Origin: Anastrepha obliqua
Taxonomy: Eukaryota; Arthropoda; Insecta; Diptera; Tephritidae
Direction of reading: 5' to 3'
Assembly (NCBI RefSeq): GCF_027943255.1
Contig: NC_072892.1
Coordinates: forward strand, 160,334,792-160,398,791
DNA length: 64,000 bases
The notes below the pieces were generated by a model. That model was not told the DNA's origin. It ran no database searches and saw only the letters and a list, made by a program, of their open reading frames with translations. Of this stretch, positions 55,613 through 64,000 are shown in pieces (the first letter of the stretch is position 1; each line of letters starts with the position of its first letter). The translations under genes were made by a program, and so were the position numbers.

Positions 55613-57741
55613 CGTTTATGGATACACGCTTTTTCTGGAATATGAATGCATAATTAATAATATTTAACAAAAATTTCATTAGTATTATGTCTACAAACCT
55701 GTTTTCTTTGCGGGCGTGCATTTCACTTAGTTTTCCCTTTGATGTTTCTCTTTACATTCGTAAACATAATTATCGATAATACAGGGTTGTATGAAAAAAA
55801 CTGTGGTAATAATCTAGGATTATTTTTTAATCTCAGATTTCGGGAGAGAAATTGTGTATAGGTAATCTCGCTTTTTAGTTACGGATTGGGAGTTAAGCAC
55901 GAAAAGATAGCTAGTCTATTTATACGTAAATGTATTATAAAGATGTTGAACAATAAAAAGTTTGTTTTTGGAAAATAAATGAAATATTTCCAAAATTTTT
56001 AATTTTAACGGTCACTCCACTCTGGGCGACACCTTCAATCTGAGCACTTGCGCATTGCCAGGTTGCAAAAAAGTTGTCTTATAAAAAATAAATATATTAC
56101 TAAATGTAAAAACAGAAATCAATAAGAACCAATTACAAAAGAGTTCCTCTAAAACGAAACGATAGAAACGGAATATACTTACATACGCCACCCGAATCAC
56201 TTGAGTTTAAGCGTCTCCAAGGATTGTCACTACAAGGATGATCGATTTCAAGGTTTGCTTAATAACTATGGTGAACAAAAAATTGAAGGGAACTTTGGCT
56301 GACGCATCACTTTTGTTAAACACATCCCAAGTGACGTCAACCTACCTGTCAAATTCGCTCAGAGCCGTATAAGGGTATGCTACGTACTAAACCTCAAAAT
56401 ATCTTTTCACCATGCTGTCACTGTACGTAGAAGTGTGTACCAAATATGTATTAATATTTATGGTTTTTATGATAAAATCAACTTGCTGCAAATTTTTGCG
56501 TTTATGGCCGGTGATTTTAGAATTATTGTGCATTATAGGGCAGTGACAATGGGTTCTTTGCATCCGTTGCGGCAACTCATTTGACTAACGTGACGTGTAA
56601 AACGTACCGTGGTGCCAAAATGTATTACCGCATGTAAACAAAAAAGCACGGGGAAATATATTATAAAATTAATGTTTATAGAAGCGAAAGAGGGTTTTAA
56701 TGGAATTTATGGTAGTCGGAGACGGAGGGTGTCACCAAAACTTCGGGATCAGGACGCACATTCAATTTTCAGGGCAACGTGATTAAGCCTAGCCTTTTCT
56801 CTACTCTTTCAAGCTTCTATGAAAAAATAAGGGGCATTTGAATTGACTCAATTAATTTAAATTATTTTTTTTTCTGCATTTAATTTGATATAATAAAAAC
56901 AACATCGATTAAGATTTGCGCGCTACAAAAGTGTTCATCTTTAAACAATTGTAATTTTTCCGCCCATGCCGTACGGTAAAAATAGAAAGTTGTCAGTTTT
57001 TTGTGCACTCCGGCATGCCGTACGGCACATATTTGGCGCCTTCGGCTCAAATACACATAACGTATCTTGCCTTCAGTCAAAGTCGTTGTCGCAACGGTCG
57101 GAACGGACCCATTGTGATGGGCCTATTAGTACGTTTCGATTTGCATGGTGGTTTAATTATGTCAGCTCACACGGGCTTACGTCGGTGGCCAATTGCACCA
57201 TTAGTAGTATACTGGTATATCCGTACTGTGCACATCTTATATCAACTCTGTGTATTGTTGTTTATTTTTCTTGTTATTATTTCGTAGCGCTGTTGCTGGC
57301 TGCATCATCGAAAACGTCAAAGGCATCAAAAAACTGCCATCACTAACTAATTCGCAAAAAGTCAACTGGGTGAAAGTGTCTGTTATTACCTAGTCTCAGT
57401 CTGAATTTATTGAAATTTTCAGATGTTTAAGCATTTAGAAAATACTATTCAACTAAAGTATATTTTATAAGTAACAAAGTATAGTAAATAGCGAAAAAAA
57501 AGTGAAAAGAGCATTTGAAATGCAAAGCATTAAAGATCTAGGAAAATCGCAATTATGTACGCGCAGATAAATCATTGAATGTGTAGTGTAGATTTTTATA
57601 TGACGAGTGTGATAGAGCAACAGCTGAAAAGTGAAATAAGTGGTCAAATAATTTGAGTACACAGGAAACATATATTGCCAACCAAAGGGGTAACAGAGTG
57701 GTGCTATATTGATCAATTGCAAATAGGATAATACGTGCAGG
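55613..57741. other. Intergenic region between Rassf and the CenB1A-like gene
   Basis: Divergent intergenic DNA. Contains one member of a repeat pair (56234-56366), a T run near 56865-56880 and, close to 57742, the probable 5' UTR of the plus-strand gene. Open frames at 56966-57346 show no domain. A TCAGTC word at 57396-57401 could be an initiator, but a matching downstream element was not found, so no promoter is called. Confidence 0.4.
56234..56366. repeat. Repeat pair member 1 (partner at 61420-61562)
   Basis: First half AAGGATGATCGATTTCAAGG to GGGAAC in the same direction as the partner. Second half TAAACACATCCCAAGTGACG to AAATTCGCTCAGAGCC is inverted relative to the partner. Contains the palindrome TGACGTCA. 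Confidence 0.65.
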
Positions 57742-57794
57742 ATGCGTGCCACCATAGAATTTGAGGAGTGTCTGAAAGATTCACCGCGGTTTAG
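57742..57794 (+). CDS. CenB1A: First coding exon of an ACAP/centaurin-beta ArfGAP (CenB1A-like)
   Basis: ATG at 57742-57744 followed by 17 full codons and AG, then the donor GTGAGT (57795 on). Reads MRATIEFEECLKDSPRF plus a split Arg. The motif EECLKDSPRFR is the conserved beginning of the BAR domain in ACAP-type proteins (human ACAP1/2, Drosophila CenB1A), which bend endosomal membrane through BAR, bind lipids through PH and stimulate GTP hydrolysis on Arf through the ArfGAP domain. Only this exon is in the window; the next exon would have to continue with the BAR helix and complete the Arg codon. It is head-to-head with Rassf, 3.6 kb between start codons. The assignment rests on about 15 residues plus a proper start and donor, so it is good but not certain. 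Confidence 0.72.
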
Positions 57795-59669
57795 GTGAGT
57801 AGACGAACCAACAATAAACCTAGTGTGAAAAAAGAGGATGTGATACAAGAATGACATCGTGGCTACGACTGCTCTACGCCCCTTTTGTTCTTATTGCGAC
57901 TCTGTTTTTTTTTTTTGTTTTCTTCATTTTATTGGTGCTGCTATTTGATACAATTACAAATGCGTGCAAATATTTTATTTTCGTCATCAATATTTGCTTC
58001 CATGTTATCGTTTATACTTGTGACATTTCCCTTGGATGTATGCATATTGTGTGGCTACATCATATTCGAATGAAGAATCGAAAGGCGAAGCCGTTTACTA
58101 TGTACACAAATTTATGCAATTGCATACATACATACATACATACATACATATTTATATCTGTGTATAGTCATGCAAATGCATGAATGCATTTCGCTGCTAT
58201 TGTTCATCGCTTTGCATGCTAGGAATTTTGCATGCCAAACACCAGCTGCTGGGTCACCGATGCCACTACCAATGCCAGCGCAGCCAATTGCCACACATTG
58301 TCGTATGAGACTGAGTGACGCTTAATCATCAACGAATTCCAGCAAAACAATAAAAAATTAGCAATACGTATAATCGTGAAATGCTACTTGAAGCAAAAAA
58401 GATGAAAACAAAAAAAATTCCTACATGGAAACAACTCTGTACGTATGTATGCATGTATGTATGTACATATATGTTCGTTTTGAGAATATATAATATTTGC
58501 TGCTAATGTGGTTATCATTGTTGTAGGTATTATTAAAAACAAATCCGAGAAACTTTTTGGAATTTGCATTAAATGCTGCATTCTATAAATTGTATTAAGT
58601 TTTTGTTTAAGAAAATATTTATTCATGTATTTAAAATACTAGGTTTGAATTCAAGGTACATTTGTATGTATGCACAGCATTCCAAGGTATACGGAATTAT
58701 TTTATGCTGAACAAACATCATAACTTCACAAGATAGCATCGCTACAAATAAAACCAAAATAGAATTGTTTAAAGATAACTAACACGTAAACAGTGTTTTC
58801 GTAAGGCATTCCGGATGTCCTGACATTTGTCAGTATAAGCCGCTTAGTCAACTTCTACGTCAACAAAACACTTTCGAGCAGTTTACTGTTATATTTTCTT
58901 TAGTCGCAAAATCTCAAAAAACGGGTTGGTGTCGAAATTCTGTATGTACAAAATTCTGCTTTTTAAAAGTGTGCTTTTTAAAATTCTGCCTTTTTAAAAT
59001 TCTGCTTTTTTAAAATTCTGCTTTCTAAAATTCTGCTTTCAAAAGAATTTTGTAATACAGAATAATGACACGCTCCCTCAAAAAACTCGTTGCAAAAGTG
59101 TCGTTGTGCAAGAAAAAATTTTTTTTAGATAAGTATGCAGAAATGATTATAAACAAGCCCTTTTCTTATGTTGTGGATGAAATGCATGGCGATATCAGTT
59201 ATCAGCATCTAACTAAATAAAAATATGTTTTTACTTTTACTTAGGACTATTCTTCTCAACATTTTGGTCTTGTGGATTATGACACTCTTGCAGAAAATGA
59301 GGGATTTATGCCCCTACAACAGTTCACCGTGAACTTGGTGGACCAATTGAAACATTTTGTTAATAATTTTACTTAATAGCTCTTTGTTCGATCTTAATTT
59401 TTGTATAAAGGACACAATCACACTTCACGTCTGAAGTAATAAATCCACATTTCTTTGTCAAAATGTCAAGAATTTTTAGCATAGAAAACTTAAAAGAGAA
59501 GGGAAGTTTTATACTTCAATAATAGTTATTTATTTTGGCTTTACGCATCATAATTAAAAAAATTAATACTTTTTATAGTAATGACTTAGAAAATTTTTAA
59601 GTTCAAACGGAATTGAATCGTTAGTAAAAAATAATTTGCAATATGAAGTCCGGAGAAAAACCATCAAAC
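57795..59669 (+). other. Start of the first intron of the CenB1A-like gene
   Basis: Intron-like DNA with (CATA)n at about 58125-58150 and (GTAT)n at 58441-58470. The Phe/Leu-rich frame at 57851-58183 is not coding. No second exon found. Confidence 0.5.
58948..59043. repeat. Minisatellite AAAATTCTGCTTTTT
   Basis: The word AAAATTCTGCTTTTT recurs about six times with a period of 16-18 bp and small length changes of the T run. Confidence 0.85.
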
Positions 59670-60060
59670 AGTTATCAATTCCATTGAACTATGCCGAAAA
59701 GGTACACTGTCGGGTATACCGCTTTGATCAAAAATTTCCCGGAATATACTCCGAAAAATCAAAAAAACAGTTTGTGCCTCAAAAGTGATATTATAGCCTT
59801 CAAAGTACTCCACATCAACTGTAACGCTCTTATGCCAGCGTTTGATACAGCTCTCAAAACATTTCTGAAATTCTATTTTCGGTGTATCCATTAGAGCCGA
59901 CTTCGATGAAATACAAAAAATTGCAGGGTAGTCGTTTCGGTCTTGGTTAAAAATTTACGAATAATGATGGCATTGGGCGGAAGGGGTTTACCATAGTGCA
60001 AAATCCACGATTTCTTTTCCCACAAATCCGAATTCTTGTTATTCTAAAAACCTTGTAAAT
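59670..60060 (-). mobile_element. mariner (DD34D) C-terminal fragment
   Basis: Minus strand: NSDLWEKKSWILHYGKP (about 60040-59985; the usual HHDN has lost its Asp), NAIIIRKFLTKTETTTLQ (about 59980-59925), then in another frame MDTPKIEFQKCFESCIKRWH (about 59891-59832) and VEYFEGYNI. A decayed fragment; the last catalytic block (SPDLAP.D) is missing. Confidence 0.7.
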
Positions 60061-60479
60061 GTTGATAGATATCTTCAACTATTCTTTATTCTGAAAGCGA
60101 GTGCCGTTGAATGACCGAAAAAACAAAGTAAACTGTCGAAGAGTGAGTCGGGAGAGTGTAAAAGTGCTTGCGTGGAAAGACAAAATTATTTGAAGATTTA
60201 GCTGATTACTTTTTAACGCAGATTAGCAGCTTATGTTTAGTTTGACAAAATATAGAAAAGAAAATCGAAAACTTTCGACAAATCTAATGCTAGAGAGAAC
60301 GACCCAGTTTCTCACAAGAGTGATTAGGTTTTGGGTACGATTTATTTAATTTTGATAAACCTGAAAAGCTGTGGTGTTTCTATACACTTGAAAAGGGTGA
60401 TTAATTTAGAGGTATCGGATTTATATTTATTTTTTTTTGTGTCGAACGATTCATGAGATTCATTTTTTAAAGATCCCAT

Positions 60480-61025
60480 TTTTTAAATCCCTTTTAAATG
60501 TTGGCCATAACTGCACCGTAATGCGGCCACCCGTAAACACCAATTTTGCATGACTCGCTGGAGGATTTCGTGAATAACTGTAGTAATGTTGGCTTCCAAT
60601 GCCTCAATCGAAGTTGGTTTATCCACAAAGCATTTACATACCGCCACAAATAAAAGTCCAAAGGTGTAATATCACACGATCTTAGTGGTCCATCCGCTCA
60701 CCGAAGCCACGACGTAAATTCATTATAGCACGGGCTGATTGGCAAGTAGCGCCGTCTTGTTGGGACCAAATGTGAAGATCACGGGCTCTAATTTCCGGCA
60801 TCAAAGAGTCATTTATCATTGACGCCAGCCTCGTCTTTGAAGAATATGATTCCTCCAGCCCATAGGTCCCATAAAACGGTTGTTTTCAACGGATAGCTTT
60901 TCTTGAATGGCTTCGGCCGAAATACGGCAATTTTGCTTATTAACGTAACCATTAAGCCAAAAATGGGTCTCATCACCATAAATTGGCCTGAGCGCGCGAT
61001 GAACACTTTTCACAGAGCGTCAATT
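60480..61025 (-). mobile_element. DD41D fragment, third lineage
   Basis: Minus strand: YGDETHFWLNGYVNKQNCRI (about 60990-60930, first Asp), AEAIQEKLSVENN, then RWTTKIV and the CDITPLDFYLWRYV region around 60700-60640, and the C-terminal block to about 60500. This matches the DD41D copies at 6366 and 42609 in motif order, but it is more diverged and frameshifted. The N-terminus is absent. Confidence 0.75.
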
Positions 61026-62828
61026 TTCGTATTTCGCATATTTGTACGTAATACATTTGTACCCATTATATTTCATATGCATATATTGTCTTTTACATAT
61101 GTATGTATGTCCGTTTCAATGATGGCACTACTTCACATGCTTTCAAAGACATTTAGTTGTTGCTGTTATTGTATCAGCGTAAGCATTCCCCATACATTTC
61201 ACATTTCGGATTAGGAATGATGGGTATTTTTTGTGTTTGAGAATTTGTGTGAGTGTACAATGTCTTACACTATCACTATCGCTTCTAGACGCTTTTTAAA
61301 TGCGATCCATAACCTATCACAAAAAGTCTTGGTTGTTATTTAGTTTATGAGATTCATGGGAAAATTTATTCGACAAATCGAGAAGGTTATCAATCGATTT
61401 GTATGGGTCCCACTATTAATGAAGGATGATAGATACCTGGTTTGCTCATTAGGTATGGTGAAAAATAAAAACCATTTTGAGGGGAACCGTGGATTCTACG
61501 TTAGGCTCTGAGTGAATTTGACAGAATGAGCTGATTGGTTGACGTCATTTGGGGTGTGTTTACAAAAAAACTTAGATTGTGTTAGTGATATAGGGAAAAA
61601 ATCAACCAATAACATGATGACTTGAATAAGCAACGACTGATTGGACGAGTGTGTGAATACATGTGAAATCATCGTGCCTAAATTCGGCTAAATTTCGCAA
61701 GTGGCCCGGCTGCCAAAGTTCTCCTCACAATATTGTTTTTCAGAATAGTTAAGTGATAAATCTATAATTCTTGAATCTGACAGATTCTTTTTTAACATCC
61801 AAAAGTTATTAACAAAACCAACTTTTGTAATGTGGCTCTTCTTCAACACTAAACAGACGATATTAAATTCTCTTATTGGTAAAACTTCACTTCTTCTTTA
61901 CAAGTAATATATTTTAACTGTATTTTCTATAAGAACCCCGTGAATATTGGCATTAAATTAAATATATTTTTAATAAAACTATGCATTGTTTGAACGAAAA
62001 ATTAAACAAATCGTGCTTGGTATTGCCACTATATTTTACTATTCTTTAACCCATTCATAACGTGCTCAGCCTACTGTTTTTTTTTACGTCATTAAATTTA
62101 TAAATAAAAATAATAAAATAAAACGTAGTTTTCTCCTATTTCGTACAATTTCACCACATGGATCAAACCTGCGATATCTTTTTTTTAACAAAATACTGTT
62201 TAAATAAATAGGAAAATTTTCCCGTTTTTTCTGTTATGTCTGTATTTTGATTTGCCTGCATATTTCTGATGAAATATTATTTATTTTACAGCGAAAATTG
62301 AAAATAAAAAACTTTATAACATCTAAAAGTATATAAAATTCTTTAAATTTGGCAAAAATATAAAACAACGCAATTACTTGCGGTTGCCACAACGTCATAT
62401 CAAATAAAACATTAACAAATAAACGAATATATTTTACTTAAGTCACTTGCTTTCATGAATTCGAGAGAGAAAGAAAGGCGTAATCATCACTTCGCACTCA
62501 CAAAAAATGTAAACAAACCAATCATCATGCATGCTGGTGTCAAAATTGTTTTTGCTCTAAATTCGTAATGGTACATTCTCTAGCTGTGAAATTTTGAGAG
62601 CTAATGCGTGTGATAATTAATGGTCGATTTTAATAAAAAAAAAAAACGAAAATTATAGCGCTTACGTCTTTTTTGAGCATAGTGATTGGTATTATAAGTT
62701 TAACATTACACAGGAACCAGGAACATATATTTACATATAACAGTTTACTACACTTATCCTTTTTCTGTTCTTGTTTTTGCAAAGTGAAGTGATATAATAA
62801 TAATCCGTTCTTTTCAAAGGTAGCTTTA
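61026..62828. other. Intron DNA, no gene seen
   Basis: A/T-rich. ATGTATGT patch near 61100; repeat pair member 2 at 61420-61562; otherwise nothing recognisable. Confidence 0.5.
61420..61562. repeat. Repeat pair member 2 (partner at 56234-56366)
   Basis: GAAGGATGATAGATACCTGG to GAGGGGAAC, then GGCTCTGAGTGAATTTGACA to GGGGTGTGTTTAC. Also carries TGACGTCA. The second half is in opposite orientation to the partner copy. Confidence 0.65.
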
Positions 62829-62832
62829 TTAA

Positions 62833-63550
62833 GGGGGTAGTATGGTTAATTCGGTGTAAAACAAGCATATTTTTCGAAATTTTTTTGTCGACACAGTTGA
62901 TTTATTCAAAATTTTAAAATTACTTGATTATAAAGTCATATTTAAAGAATATTGTGTGAAATTTTCTTTGATTTTTATGAAGAAATGAGTTGGTGGCAGC
63001 GAATCTTCGCGGACGTCTCATAAAAAAGTTTTATTGCGGTGTCCCTCAGAACTCATTACTGGATCAACTAAAATCAAAAAACCAAATTGATTTCATCAGC
63101 TAATAAAGTTTCGCAGGTAACAACGTCGATTTTTTTTTTTTTTTTTTTTTTTTAATTTTTTAAAGCGCTTTGAAGTCAAAACACCGATTTTTCATAAAAA
63201 AAACTTCAAAACTTTGTTGTTTTAAAATATGACAAAATTAAAAAAAAAAAACTCGACCTCATTACCTCGTGAATAAAGTAAAGAAACAAAAAAACCAAAT
63301 TTGAAAAGAATCGGTGCAGTAGATATGAATCTACAGTGGACACCGACCGTAAAAAAGGCAAGTGTGAGAAAAACGCGTTTAAAGATTTGTGAAGATTGTG
63401 AAATCCGGTTGGAGAGGTAGATACTTAATCCTTTGTGTCTTTGTCAATTTTACTCTAATGCACTTCAAACTTTCACACAATAATCTTAAGATGTTATAGA
63501 ATAATTAAAAAAAAAAAAAAAAAAAATGAAAAAAATACCATACTACCCCC
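62833..63550. mobile_element. TTAA-flanked MITE (piggyBac-like ends by target site)
   Basis: Ends GGGGGTAGTATGGT (62833-62846) and its exact inverse ACCATACTACCCCC (63537-63550), with TTAA on both sides (62829-62832, 63551-63554). 718 bp, no coding capacity, T run at 63130-63152 and A run at 63508-63526. TTAA duplication is characteristic of piggyBac-type transposition; the internal sequence gives no support for a family. A relative lies at 43921-44345. Confidence 0.85.
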
Positions 63551-63554
63551 TTAA

Positions 63555-64000
63555 TAATTCCAAGGTTACATAATTCTTACAACTAAGTTAACAAATTAGA
63601 GCTTAAAAACGAATAGTGATAGTCAAAATTTAAATTGTTGTTGTTATGTAACAAAGAGAAATAGATTGGTTTAGATAATGTCATTAAACAAGAATGATAG
63701 AAACAAGATTGCGCCCATCAAGAGTGCGTGACGTCACGTTTGCCGAGTTGTGTAGTGTTGCCAACCATTTGCTCTTCGCAATAAATTTGGTGCTTTTTTG
63801 TATATGCAACATGCGAAAATTTTTAAGTTTGGTGCTTGTTTTTTTTTTTTTTTTTTTTTTTTAATTTAATGCTACCGAAACTTTAAGTTAAAAAAAAACT
63901 ATATTATTAAGCAAAAGAAGGTCAAAAAGGGTCACTCTGCGAAGATTTTAGTGCTAATGAAAATTTGTTGACTCTTATAAAATTTGATAATTTGAAAGTG
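63555..64000. other. A/T-rich intron DNA, no gene seen
   Basis: Contains another TGACGTCA at about 63729-63736 and a T run at 63839-63862. No coding signal. Confidence 0.5.

Noticed and set aside
57851..58183. Membrane protein following the CenB1A-like exon
   Set aside because: The hydrophobic composition comes from T-rich intron DNA, and the CATA microsatellite codes its end.

Overview
The window looks like intron and intergenic DNA from a fly, most likely a tephritid fruit fly. This is inferred from a LIM-RA-SARAH Rassf gene of the Drosophila type, short GT-AG introns, ATGT/ACAT microsatellites, and heavy loads of mariner-family transposons and non-LTR retrotransposons, including several DD41D ('rosa-like') copies. 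I see no bacterial, viral or organellar signal. Only three stretches of host coding sequence can be supported.

Host genes. (1) Rassf is complete on the minus strand, 54141 to 48150. It has eight coding exons whose phases all join and encode 826 residues: an N-terminal LIM domain, a long Ser/Thr-rich middle, an RA domain and a C-terminal SARAH helix. (2) Head-to-head with it, on the plus strand at 57742-57794, is a 53-nt first coding exon reading MRATIEFEECLKDSPRFR. This matches the start of ACAP/centaurin-beta ArfGAPs (CenB1A in Drosophila). The rest of that gene lies beyond the right edge, so 57795-64000 is probably its first intron. (3) At 31993-31868, minus strand, is a 42-codon exon with a signal peptide and a strong splice donor. 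It is the first coding exon of a secreted protein whose other exons I cannot find to the left, so the first 31.8 kb may be one giant intron.

Layout. 0.1-2.3 kb: a small TIR element split by nested LINEs. 3.9-5.0 kb: the helicase-endonuclease end of a Helentron-type Helitron. 5.5-7.3 kb: a LINE RNase H fragment beside a DD41D mariner. 8.7-10.8 kb: pogo/Tigger pieces separated by a LINE. 11.2-13.3 kb: a tandem array around a GGTGGCAACCC core. 15.3-17.0 kb: A-rich low complexity with a SINE inside. 17-18 kb: LINE RT. 19.9-21.7 kb: a satellite of about 122 bp. 23.7-29.8 kb: a cluster of LINE fragments in both orientations. 29.8-31.2 kb: a DD37D (maT-like) element holding a SINE. 33.3-34.6 kb: a decayed mariner. 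35-36 kb: LINE and SINE pieces. 38.9-44.3 kb: two decayed mariners (one holding another mariner, one holding a SINE), two DD41D copies and a MITE relative. 44.8-47.0 kb: T-rich low complexity with a LINE inside. 48.1-54.1 kb: Rassf, with two introns enlarged by transposons. 55.3 kb: the best SINE copy. 57.7 kb: the CenB1A-like exon. 59.7-63.6 kb: mariner fragments and a TTAA-flanked MITE.

A recurring element is a tRNA-derived SINE of about 300 bp, with seven full or partial copies. Three of them have clear target-site duplications. Its 3' end resembles the 3' end of a LINE fragment at 42.2 kb. The window is therefore a record of layered insertions (SINE in mariner, LINE in MITE, mariner in mariner) that allows relative dating.
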